From positions 1 to 39,576 of the forward strand of contig JALONW010000008.1 in NCBI GenBank assembly GCA_025454725.1: a stretch of DNA of 39,576 nucleotides, read 5' to 3'. A model generated the notes under the pieces. That model was not told the origin of the DNA and did no database searches. It saw only the letters and a list, made by a program, of their open reading frames with translations. The position numbers and the translations under genes are program-made. Below are positions 27,663 through 38,800 of the stretch, one piece after another. Position 1 is the first letter of the stretch. Every line of letters starts with the position of its first letter. The stretch comes from Anaerolineae bacterium (GTDB lineage: Bacteria; Chloroflexota; Anaerolineae; Aggregatilineales; Phototrophicaceae).

Positions 27663-30600
27663 CTAGAATGGCGCAGACGTCGCGGTCGGGCCGAGCGGCT
27701 GCGGTGAGGTGATGGGGTCAAACGGCAGCGGTGTGAACAGCGGCGGCAGCGTGTCGATGGGCTGCGGCGTCGGGCTGGGCGTCGCCGTCGGCGTGGGCGT
27801 CGGGTTATTGACCACCACGTCTACGCTGCGACGGACATAGCCGCCGTTGCTGCTGAAGGCGGTCAGGCGCAGGGTGTAGCCGCCGCTGGTGACCGCGTTG
27901 GTGTCCCATGTGCCGAGGACGCCGCCCGGCGTGGTCTGCTGGCTGCTGGTCGGGAAACCGGGCAGCGGGGTGAAATTCTGCGTCCCCTGCGGCGCGATTT
28001 CCAACGTGTAGCGGTTGAAATCGGCGGGCGCGGACACCTGACCGGTAATCTGCACCTGACCAATCAGCGACTGCCCGGCGGTCGGTGAGTTAATAACCAC
28101 GGTCGGGAGCTGGGTATTCTGGTCGCATTCGCTGGTCGGCAGCGCGGCGATGTTCTGGCCGATGCCCAGTTGATTGGCGAGATTGCGGCCAGCGGTCGAT
28201 TGCAGATACGCGACGATGAACTGGTCGGCGTTGTTCAGATAGACGCGCTGCTCGGTGTCCTCGGTGCTGGGGCAGAACTGGTTGGCGCGCTGACCGTTCC
28301 ATGTGTTGACCGCCGCCGTGACCACTAGACCCAACGTGGACGGGGGTGCTTGGCGGGTCTGCGCGAACAGCTCGCTACGTCGCGTCCCGGCACACTCCGG
28401 CCCGAAGGCCGTCCCGGTCAGGCTACAAACGTCATTACGGGTCAGACCACCGGGGTCGGGGAAGATGGGGATATTGTTCGAGACGGCAATCTGCCGCATC
28501 ATCTGGTTCCACGCGGGCGCGGCCACACTCAAGCCGGTCTGATTCGGGATGGGGACATCGGCGTTGGGCGTGCCGAGCCACACCCCGATGGACACATCTG
28601 CCGTCACGCCGATGGTCCAGAAGTTGGTGCGGGCGGCGTTCTGACCGGCCACCGTCGCCACGAAGCCCTGATTCGGGCGCTCTGGAATGACCAGCGCCGA
28701 GTTGCGCGGGATGAGCTGGGTGTTGCGAGCGAGGTCATCACTGAGCATGTTCGCCATCAGGAAAGCCGTCTGCGGGCTGATGGCATCTTGAGCCGGGCGG
28801 CGCAGGATTTCCGGCAGCGGAACCTCGATGCCGTTGGAGTCGGTGATGGTCTCGATGACATACCAATGGCGGTGGGTGCCGCCGCTGGCAAAGGTCGTGT
28901 AGGCCGAAATCAAGTCAATCGGGCGGACGGGCGTCGCACCCAGCGCCGTCTCTACGCTGAAGATGCTGTCGGGCAGGAACGAAATGCCCATGCGGTCGGC
29001 CATTGTGCGGAAGGCGCTCTCGCCAATGTCGGTGTAGGTGCGGGCGGCGGCTACTGCGAACTGATTCGCCAGCGCCTCGCGCACCGAGACCGGGCCGTAG
29101 AAGCGCCCGTCGAGGTTGTTGGGCGCGACTGGCGGCGTGCCGCTCTGGCCAGACTGGAAGTTGGTCGGCACGTCCCAGACCATGGTCGCGGGTGTGTAGT
29201 ACTCGTTGAACTCGAACGAGCCGTTGCCATTCCTATCGACGCCTTGCAGCGCGGGCGCATACACCAGCGGCGTGATGGTCGTCCCCGGCTGGCGGTACTC
29301 GCGCAGATAGTCGCGCTGACCCTGTAGGTCAAGGTTATCGAAATCCGGGCTGCCGACATAAGCCAAAACCGCGCCGGTGCGCGAGTTAAGGTAGGAGGTC
29401 GCGCCGGTGGTAATGCCCGTCCCGCTGAGTTCGGTCAGGCGGCGGTTGAGCAGGGTTTGAGCTGCGTCCTGCGCGGCAGTGTTGAGCGTTGTGCGGACGC
29501 GGAAGCCACGGGTGTACAGTTCTTGGCCGTACACCGCCTCCAACTGCTGGCGGACGAGCTGAACAAAGTGCGGGTACTCGGTCGTAACTTGGCGCGGGCG
29601 GAACGGCAGAAGTTCAACCGTGCCGAGCGCACGCACGAACTGCGGGTTGGTCTCGCTGATGTCGTTGGCGGTGATGCACACTTGACCGCGCCCCGGAATA
29701 CTCAGGCAGCCGACCTCGGCCATGCGGCGCGCCACGCTGAGGATAGGGTTGCGGATATTGCGGTTGCTCACCGGGTCAACCGTGTTGGGGTCTTCCATGA
29801 TGGCCGCCAACAACGCGGCTTCTGGGATATTCAATTCCGAGGCCGGTTTGCCGAGGTAGAACTGTGAGGCCGCCTCGACGCCGTAGGTGTTGTTGCCGAA
29901 TGCGAACTCGTTCAGGAACAGCGCGAGGATAAATTCCTTGCTATAGCGCCGCCCCAACTCCCCCGCCACGACAATCAGGTCGGCATCGCTGGCGGAAGTA
30001 TTGCCGCCGCCCAGCACGAGGCTTTCAGCGACCAGTTGGGTGATGGTCTTATTGACTGGGACGGTCGTACCACTGAAACTCTCGATATACGCGCCGATGG
30101 TCGTGCCAGTATCCCAACCGGGGTCACCGAAAAAGGTCGGGTTGCGGGTCGAGACCACCGCGTGGATGAGGTACTGGCTGATGGTGTGCGGTCGCCCGCG
30201 TCGGCAAGGCGGGCAATCTCGCGCCCAGCGCTGTCCTGAATCACCACGGTCTGGAATTCCGGCTCGTAGTTCGCCAGCGCATCGAGCTGCGCGTCGTACT
30301 GTTCGACGATGCCGTTATACCATCCGTTGGCCGCCCATAAGCCGCCAGCACCGACCAATAACATCAGCCCAAGTACACCGACCACCGCCAGCACAATGTT
30401 GCGCGTGGTGTTGCGGCGGTACATCTGGTCGGCCTGCTCAGAAAGCTCGCCTTCCATCTCTTCATCGAGGTCGGGCGGCAGTGATTCATCGACTGCGGCG
30501 GGGATGCCCGGCTCAAAACTACCATAGCCGACCGAAGCGCTGGGGAGGGTCGCGCCCGCCAGTGTTGCCCCGGCGACCGTCGGCTGTGAGCCGGGGTCAG

Positions 30601-31741
30601 TCATGTCGAGCTGCTCACGGAAGGCCGCGCCGCCGACCACGGTTTGACCCATGTCGTTGGTGGAGACTTGGTTGGGCAGCGGCATGTACTCGATACTGCC
30701 CATCGGGACGGTGGCCGCCCCGCCCAACCCACCCGATGACTCGGCGGGGCCAGTGTTGAGCAGCGGCAGACCGTCCGCACCCATCTGCTGGGTGGCGAGG
30801 TACTGCTCCAACCAAATCGGGTTGGCCGGTTCCCAGCCCATGCCGTCAGCAGTCGAGCGCAGCCACGACGTGTCGTACAGCGACATGCGCCAGTAATGGC
30901 CGTCGTCGGTCTGGATGATAAGCTGATTGGCGTTGATTTCGTTCTCGGCCTGTTCCGGCGTAATCTGGCCGGACTGCACCATCATACGGAGCTGCGCCAT
31001 CTGCTGCTGGATACTGAAAAAGCGCTGGCCCATGACCTCATTCGCCATGCGCGCCGACTCAACGGCGGCGGGCGTCGGCCCGGCGGGCGGCTCCGATGAA
31101 ACCGGCGCGCCCCCGGCCAACTGCGCCATGCGGCGGCGAGCAATCTCGGCGGGGTCGTCCTCTGCTGACGCGACCGCGGTATCTTCCTCGGTGGGCGGCG
31201 TGGTGGTCGCCTCATCATCCGGCGCACCGGCCAACATCCCCAGCGCCAGCATCTCGTTACCGAGGCCGTTGCGCGGGTCGGGGTCTTCGTCGTCGTCATC
31301 GCTCATCATCGAGAGCGCGTTCAGCACATCTTCCGGCGATTCTGGAACATCTTCGGCCACCGGGTCGCCGTTGATGCGCAGCGGCGCGTCCGTGACATCG
31401 CTGGGCAGGTCGGCCAGCAGGTCTTCAGGCGAGAGGAACTTCTCGACCTCCTCCGCCGTGGCAGGAACGGCCTCCGGAGGGAGTGCCTGCTCTAAATCCT
31501 CATCCTCCTCATCGACCGGGGCCATGATGATGGTCTCGTCGGTCGGCTTGAGCAGGGTATCTTCGCTGCGCGGGCGGTGCCAACCGCCGGGCAGGTCGGG
31601 TAGGTCGGTCAGACCTTCGGGCAGGGCTTTGACCTTGTAGCCACGCCGCGATTCCCCGGACTCGGTGGGGACGGCTGTGATGCCCTGAGCCGGGTCGGGG
31701 GTATTCCAACCGCCTTGTTTGGGTGGTGGGGTATCGGCCAT
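27663..31741 (-). CDS. Class A PBP-like protein (GT51-like + transpeptidase-like) with long acidic N-terminal tail; degenerate catalytic motifs; reading frame broken near 30180-30195
   Basis: ORF 29975..31741 (tail, TM, start of GT-like domain) continues in another frame as ORF 27663..30158: AGREIARLADAGDRT/ISQYLIHAVVSTRNPTFFGDPGWD...TITQLVAESL...RRYSKEFILALFLNEFAFGNNTYGVEAASQFYLGK...RQPGTTITPLVYAPAL... Confidence 0.8.
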
Positions 31742-31846
31742 GCGCGCTGTCCTAGTGTTGACTGTCGGAAGGCTAAGTTATCCTGAGCATAGTATACCCA
31801 ACCCGCCAAGCGGCGCAAACCAACAAAAGCGGGGGTCTTACCGGCG

Positions 31847-34800
31847 CTACCCCTTCGGCTGGCTGTCGAGGCGAGTTGCCATCACCCGGTGGATGACCTC
31901 CTCAAGGCTGAGGGTGCGGCCCCGGCTGGCAGCCTGTTCCAGCGCCCACGCGCTCATGTTCAGGCGAATTTTGTCCAATGCGTGTTGGGCGCGGGTTTGG
32001 TCGGCGGCGAACGCCCGCGCATCACCCAGCACCAGCGAGGTCAGTTCGGCGGTGCGCTCCGGCGGGTTAAGCGCCGCTGTCACATCGGCATAGGCGGCAG
32101 CCAGCCCCAGCACCAGCGACGGATGGCGCAGGTCACGTAGGTGTTGGGCGGCGGCACGCAGTGCCTCTAGGCCGCCGGTTTCGTCGTTGAGTGCGAGGCG
32201 CGCATCGCACAGCCCAACCAGCGCCAACGTGTGCCAGCGGTCGAGCTGGAAGTCCTGCCATTCGGCCTCAGCCTGCCCTTTGCGCCCGCCCATCTCGCCC
32301 AGCGCCTGAGTCAGCAGTTCGACTGCGCCTTCTGGGTCTTGGGTGTTCAGTGCAGACAAGCCCAGCCCTACCCGCGCCGCTGATTGTTGGTTGGGGTTAT
32401 CGACCGCCTTGTCCTGCACCCGCCCAAACAGCGGCCTCGCTGCGTCCGCCTGACCGTTGAGCAGCAGCGCCAGCGCCTCGCCCAGCGTGCAGTACAGCAT
32501 CAGGTCATTGAGATGGGCGCGCTGGGCCGATTCACGGCTCAGGCGGTAGCGGACGGTGGCCTCGTCATACCGTCCCAGCGCGAGGGAGGCGTCGGCGGCG
32601 TAGCGGGCGTTGGTGGCGGCCCAGTCCTCGCTGCCCAAATCCTGCGCCGAGTGAAGGGTTTCTAGAGCGAGCTGTTGGGCGGGGAGGTAGTTGGCCGCCC
32701 GCAGCTCAATCTGGGCTTGGACGGTGTGCGGCCAAAGCAGGCGGTAGGCGCTCCCGCTGCGCTCGATAAGCGCTAGTGCCTCTTTGACGGCGGTGCGGGC
32801 GTCGTCGTAGGCGCGGGCGCGCAGCACGGCGGACGCCCAGTTAATCTGCGCCGAGGCCATGCCCCACGTGTTGCCGAGGTCGCGGTAGGCATTGCGCGCG
32901 TCGAACAGCAGGCGGCGGGCATCCTCAATCTGACCGGCCAGTGTCGCCACCGTGCCAAGGTTCATCACCGAGATGGCCGCGCCGAAGCGGTCACCCAACG
33001 CCCGCTGGATGTCGATGGCCTCGGTGTGGCACAGGCGCGCCCTCGGCAGGTCACGGTCAGCAATGTTGGTGCGCCGCCAGCACGCCTGCCCCAAGCCCAT
33101 CAGCGCAAGGCTGAGTCCGTGCCGGTCACCGATTTGGCGGTAGAGCGCGCCGGAATACTCCAAGATATGGCGCGCCTCAACCGGCGAACGGTAGTACATC
33201 TCAACGTATCCCTCGACCAACAGCAACAGCGCCTCCAATTCTGGCGCGCTGGCCGGGGAGGGGGTAAGCTGCCGCGCCTCAGCGATGGAGCGTTCGGCAT
33301 CGCGCTGTTCACCGAAGAACACCGACAGGCGGGCGTACCAAGCCAACGCCCGTGCCAACACAGCATTGCGTTCTGGGCTAGGCGATAGGCCGCGCAGCAC
33401 CTCAATGACCGGCTCGGCGAAAGTCTGCGACTCGATGCGGTTGGAGCGGAACTCGGCATACAGCCCGTAAGCGTGGACGGCGCGCACCAGCGCTACGGTG
33501 CGCTTGTATTGCACGGCGTACTGAACCGCCGCCTGTAAATTTTCGCCCTCAGCGGCTTGGGTGCGGAACGCCTCTAGCTGGCCACGCCCCTCAAAGGCTG
33601 TGCGGCGTGCGGCCAACTGGTTGAGGTAGAAATCGCTGTGCGCGAGTCGGACGGCCTCGGCCAAGCCCATCTCGTCCAGCTTCTCGGCGGCATATTGACG
33701 GATTATCTCGTGCAGGCTGAACGACCCGGCCTCTGGGTCACGCCGCAGGAGCGACTTGCTCGCCAGTGCCAGCAGTGAGCGCAGGCTGGTCCCGGCCACT
33801 GCCTGCGCCGCGTCGCGGGTGAAACCACCGTGGAACACCGCGATGCGCGCCAGCGTGTCACGCTCATCATCGTTAAGCAGCTTCCATGAATAATTGAAGG
33901 TGGCGCGCAGGCTGCGCTGGCGCTCTGGTACATCGCGCCCAGTCGTCTCCAAAAAGTCGGGGTCGCGCTGGATTTCAATGGCAATTTCGGTTGGTGTGAG
34001 TGCCTCAACCCAGCCCGCCGCCAGCAGGATGCCCAGTGGTACGCCCTCGACATAGCGGCAGATGGAGATGATGGCCGCGAGGTCTTCATCGGTCAGCTCA
34101 TAGCTGGGACGGGCGCGGCGCGCACCCTGCTCGAACAGTTGGATGGCGCTGTAGCGGCGCGGGATGTTCGAGTCCTCGTCGGGGATTTCCAGCGGCGCGA
34201 GGCTGTAGAGGTGTTCGCCCTGCACGTCGAGTTTTTCGCGGGTGGTCGCCAACACCTTGAGCTGGGGCGCGGCGCGCAGCAGGTCGGCCACCACGGTCGC
34301 CCCGGCCAGCACATGCTCGAAGTTGTCAATCACCAACAGCATGGCTTTGGCATGAAGGTATTCCAAAAGCTGCTGGCGGATGTCCGAGTCGGGGACGAAC
34401 GCCAGCCCAATCGAGTCGGCGATAGCCGTGACCACGCCTTCCGGCGTCGAAAGCGGGGCCAGCGCGACAAAGTACACGCCATCGGGGTAGTAAGGCACGC
34501 AGCGCTCGGCCACTTCCAGCGCGAGGCGGGTCTTGCCCATGCCGCCGGGTGCGACCAGCGTGACGAGGCGAACCGAAGGTGTTTCCAACAGTTCGATGAC
34601 CGCCTGTGCCTCCTCCGCCCGCCCAATGAAGGCGGTCGGCTGCGCCGGGAGGTTGTGTTTCGGCTCAAAAATGGCCACCTCGGAAGTCGAGGTCGAAGTA
34701 CTGGGGTTAACCGGCTGGCTGGGCGGGCGGGTGTTGGCCGCCATCGCGATGGTCTCTAGCTGTGCGCCGACCAAGCGCGCCGTGGCCGGGCGGCGCTGCG

Positions 34801-35578
34801 GTTCCTTGTTCAGCATTTTGTGGATGAGGTCATCCATCGCCTCTGGCACGTCGTTTCGGAAGGTCGAAAGCGGCGGCGGCTCGGCCCCGAAGATGTTGGA
34901 AAGGGTCTCGGTCAGGCGCTCAGACTGGAACGGGTGGCGGCCTGCCAGCATGGTGTACATTACCAGCCCCAGCGACCAGATGTCGGCGCGCTCGTCGGCA
35001 GATGAACCGCTCAGGACTTCCGGCGCAGCCCATTCGACCGTGCCGCCGGGCATCGCGTCACCGACCGTCAGGCGCTCGCGGTTCTTGAGCAGCGCCGTCC
35101 CAAAATCGGTCAGCTTGGGCGTCCCCGATGACATCACCAAAATGTTGCTGGGCTTTAAGTCGCGGTGAACGATGCGGAGGTGATGGGCGCGGGCGAGCGC
35201 GTCCACGATTTCAATCGCCAAGCCCAGCGCCCGGTTATACGGCAGCGCGCCATAGCCCTCAATCATCTTGGCGAGGCTGCCGCCGTCCACGTATTCCAGC
35301 ACAAGGTGGTAAATACCCGCCGTCTCGAAGGTGTCGAGCAGCTTGACGATGTTGGGATGGTCGAGCTGGCGCAGCGCCTCGCCCTCGCGGATGACGCGGG
35401 CGCGCAGCGAGGGGTCGGTGGTCAACGCTTCGGGCAAGAGGTGCTTGACCGCGACAATCTGGCCGGTCTGGAGGTCGGTGGCCTTAAATACAGCACCCAT
35501 CCCGCCCCGTGCAATGAGGCTTTCAAGGCGGTAACGGTCATGCAGAATTTTGTTTGGATTGGTCGAATCGCTGGACAT
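31847..35578 (-). CDS. Ser/Thr protein kinase - STAND (NB-ARC-like) NTPase - TPR protein
   Basis: Kinase: LIARGGMGAVFKA, VAVKHL, HRDLKPSNIL, DFG, APE. NTPase: GGMGKTRLAL, MLLVIDNFEHVL, ATTREKL, GVPLGI. C-terminal TPR-like helices. Confidence 0.93.
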   Translation of the reverse strand: MSSDSTNPNKILHDRYRLESLIARGGMGAVFKATDLQTGQIVAVKHLLPEALTTDPSLRARVIREGEALRQLDHPNIVKLLDTFETAGIYHLVLEYVDGGSLAKMIEGYGALPYNRALGLAIEIVDALARAHHLRIVHRDLKPSNILVMSSGTPKLTDFGTALLKNRERLTVGDAMPGGTVEWAAPEVLSGSSADERADIWSLGLVMYTMLAGRHPFQSERLTETLSNIFGAEPPPLSTFRNDVPEAMDDLIHKMLNKEPQRRPATARLVGAQLETIAMAANTRPPSQPVNPSTSTSTSEVAIFEPKHNLPAQPTAFIGRAEEAQAVIELLETPSVRLVTLVAPGGMGKTRLALEVAERCVPYYPDGVYFVALAPLSTPEGVVTAIADSIGLAFVPDSDIRQQLLEYLHAKAMLLVIDNFEHVLAGATVVADLLRAAPQLKVLATTREKLDVQGEHLYSLAPLEIPDEDSNIPRRYSAIQLFEQGARRARPSYELTDEDLAAIISICRYVEGVPLGILLAAGWVEALTPTEIAIEIQRDPDFLETTGRDVPERQRSLRATFNYSWKLLNDDERDTLARIAVFHGGFTRDAAQAVAGTSLRSLLALASKSLLRRDPEAGSFSLHEIIRQYAAEKLDEMGLAEAVRLAHSDFYLNQLAARRTAFEGRGQLEAFRTQAAEGENLQAAVQYAVQYKRTVALVRAVHAYGLYAEFRSNRIESQTFAEPVIEVLRGLSPSPERNAVLARALAWYARLSVFFGEQRDAERSIAEARQLTPSPASAPELEALLLLVEGYVEMYYRSPVEARHILEYSGALYRQIGDRHGLSLALMGLGQACWRRTNIADRDLPRARLCHTEAIDIQRALGDRFGAAISVMNLGTVATLAGQIEDARRLLFDARNAYRDLGNTWGMASAQINWASAVLRARAYDDARTAVKEALALIERSGSAYRLLWPHTVQAQIELRAANYLPAQQLALETLHSAQDLGSEDWAATNARYAADASLALGRYDEATVRYRLSRESAQRAHLNDLMLYCTLGEALALLLNGQADAARPLFGRVQDKAVDNPNQQSAARVGLGLSALNTQDPEGAVELLTQALGEMGGRKGQAEAEWQDFQLDRWHTLALVGLCDARLALNDETGGLEALRAAAQHLRDLRHPSLVLGLAAAYADVTAALNPPERTAELTSLVLGDARAFAADQTRAQHALDKIRLNMSAWALEQAASRGRTLSLEEVIHRVMATRLDSQPKG

Positions 35579-35671
35579 CGGTCTGGTTTCCTAGAGGGTG
35601 TCAGTAGCTGTGAATGGGGGTGGCGCTGTACTGCTCCTGCCCCGTGCCGAACTTAATCTATATATTTGTTC

Positions 35672-35696
35672 ATCATTCAATGATACCTGATGATAC
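35672..35696. promoter_or_regulatory. Candidate operator between divergent kinase-STAND genes
   Basis: ATCATT-C-AATGAT inverted repeat overlapping TGATACCTGA/TGATACGGCC direct repeats 10 bp apart. Confidence 0.3.
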
Positions 35697-35833
35697 GGCC
35701 TCAGCCCACGAATTTGGCTGGGCGCGGTTAAAACACGCAAAACCCGCGCCAGCGCCCAAAACTGGACTATAATGTAGGAACATATTACAACCGTTCAAAC
35801 ACTCATGAGCCGAAACGAGACCCAAACGCGCCT

Positions 35834-38800
35834 ATGACCACCAACCCATCGCTTAAACTTCTGGCAGAGCGCTTCCGTATGGTCGAGGCCATTGGGCAGG
35901 GGAGCATGGGCGTGGTCTACCGTGGCCTCGACATCGCCATCGGCCAGCCGGTCGCCATCAAACACCTGCACCCCGAACTCATCCGCGCCGACCCGGACAA
36001 CCTGCGCCGCTTCGAGCGCGAGGTCGAGGCGCTGGGGCGGCTCAACCACCCCAACATCGTCAACCTGCACGCCAACCTCCGCGACGGTCAGGACTATTAC
36101 CTCGTGCTGGAATACCTTGAGGGCGGCGACCTGAGCGCGCTGGTGAAGCGGTCTGGCCGCCTGAGCGTCTCGCGCACCCTGCGGCTGGGCATCGAGCTGG
36201 CCGACGCACTGACCCGCGCCCACCACCTCGGCGTCGTCCACCGGGCGCTGTCGTCGGTCAACATCATGCTGGCCGGGGACGGCACGCCCAAGCTAACCGA
36301 TTTCGGCGTCGCTCGGCTGGACACGCACAAGCACCGCGCCGCCACTGGCAGGCCGCTGGGCGCGCCGGACTACCTCTCACCGGAGGCGCTGCAAGGGCTG
36401 GAATTGGACGCCCGCGCCGACCTGTGGGCGCTGGGCGTGGTCTTGTTCGAGCTGTTGGCCGGGCGGACACCGTTCAGCGCGGGGAATATCGCCACCATCC
36501 TGACCAACATCGCCACCCAGCCGCCGCAGGACCTCGAACTGCTCTGTCCAGCGGCCCCGCCCGCGCTGGTAGACCTGATTTACCGCCTGCTGACCAAAGA
36601 CCGCGAGGTGCGGGTGTCGTCGGCGCGGCGGGCGGGCGCAGAGATGGAACAAATTTTGACCGGGATTGAAGCTGGGATGAATACGCCCCTCCCACAGGCG
36701 GCGGGCGGCCTCGACCGCTTCCGCACGCCCACGCCGCTGATGTCGGTCGCCAACCACAACTTGCCCGCTCAGGCCACCCCATTCATCGGACGCGAACGCG
36801 AGCTGAACGAGCTGAAACGGCTCATCCAAGACCCCAATGTCCGCTTAATCACGGTCATGGGGACGGGCGGCATCGGGAAGACGCGGCTGGCGCTGGCCTG
36901 CGCGCACCGGGTGGTCGGCTCATTCGTGGACGGGATTTTCTTCGTCCCGCTTGCGCCGCTGTCGTCCGCCGATGACCTCGTACAGACGCTCGGCCATACA
37001 CTGAACATGGACTTTGCGCAGGACCTTGCGCCCAAGACCCAACTGCTGGACTACCTGCGCGGGCGCGCCCTGTTTCTGGTGATGGACAATTGGGACCACC
37101 TGCTGGACGGGCTGCCGCTGCTGGCTGAAATCCTTCAGACCGCGCCACGGGTGCAGGTCTTGGCGACCTCCCGCGTCAAGCTCAACCTTCAGGGCGAGAC
37201 CATTTTCGCCATTGATGGGCTGGACTACCCGGACACTGCCAGCGAACATGGCGCACAGGACCACAGCGCCGTCGGTCTGTTCGCACAGGCCGCCCGCCGC
37301 GCCAAACCCGGCTTCGAGCTGACGCCCGACTCACTCCCGGATGTCGTCACCATTACCCAAATGTTGGAAGGGATGCCGCTGGGGATTGAGCTGGCCGCTG
37401 CATGGACAGCCACCATGACCCCGCGTGACATCGTGCGTGAGATGCGCGCCAATCTCGACTTTTTGGGCGCGGATAGCGGCGACAGCCCCGACGGACACCC
37501 TCACAGCCTACGCGCCGTATTCGAGTCATCATGGCGCTTGCTCAGTAACGATGAGCGCGAGGTGTTCGTGCGGATTGCAGTCTTCCGGGGGCGCTTCACT
37601 CGGTCGGCGGGGCAAGCCGTCTCCGGCGCAAGCATCCGCCAACTGATGGGGCTGGCGAACAAGTCGCTGCTGCGGCGCGACACTGACAGCGGAATCTACC
37701 ACATCCACGAGGTCAGCCGCCAATTTGCCGAGGAGAAGCTCACCCGTGCGCGACGCCCACGCCCGCTTCTACCTCAAGGAATTGGCCGACGTGCGGCGCG
37801 ACCTTGAAGGGCGGCGGCAGCTAGAGGTCTTGGACGAAATCGAGGCCGACCTAGAGAACATCCGCGCTGGTTGGCGCTGGGCGTCACAGCGCGGCCTACA
37901 TGATGACCTGCGCGACGGCATGTATACGTTGTGTCTGTATTTCCTGCTGCGCGGTGAACTGTCCGCCGGGGTGGAATGCCTGACTGACACAGCGGCGGCA
38001 CTGCAAACCCTGCCGCCCACGCCCAGCCGCGACTCCGCGCTTGGAGCGTCTCTGCTGTGGCAGGCGGCATTAACCATCTTGTCGGGACGCGAGGCGCGCA
38101 GTGCGCTTCCGGTCTTGGCGGCGGCGCAGCCCCTTATCGCGGCCAGCGGCGACCCGTTCCACCGAGCGCTGATGCGCTTCATCGCTGCCTACGGCCACCT
38201 GACCACTGGCGACATCGCGCAAGCGCGGGAGCGCTTCGCCGAGAGCCGCGACCTCTACACCGCCATTGGCGAAAACTATCAGGTCGCCGCTGTTTACACC
38301 AACTGGGCGCGCACCTATTGGTACCGCCTGCCACCCGGCGAGGCCGACCTCGCTCGCGCCCAGACCCTGCTCACCGAGGCGTTGGCGGCGCTGGGCGACG
38401 AGCCGGGATTGTATCTCTACGCCTATATCTTGATGAACCAATCGATGGTCGAGTCGATGCTGGGCAGCCCGCAGGCCGAGGCCTCCGCCCGTGAGGCGCT
38501 CTCGATGTACCGGCGGCTGCGGAATATGTTCGGCGTCACGTCCACGCTCAACAGCCTCGCCATCATCACCATGCAGGCTGGCCGGCTGGACGACGCCCGC
38601 CAATACGCCGCCGAAAACGTCCGTGTCCACCGACATTTGGGTGGAGCGAGTGGGTTGGTCGGCGCACTGTTGGGACAGGCGAGGGTCGAGATTGCGGCGG
38701 GCGATTACATCCGCGCCCTCAGCCTTGTCTCGCAGGCGGCGCACCTGACCCGTAGCAGCGACACCAGCACCCGCCATAAGCTGGACGTGCTGCTCCTGCG

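Noticed and set aside
28350-29327. 325-aa plus-strand ORF over the PBP-like gene
   Set aside because: Shadow ORF; composition is antisense-like and no motif is recognisable.
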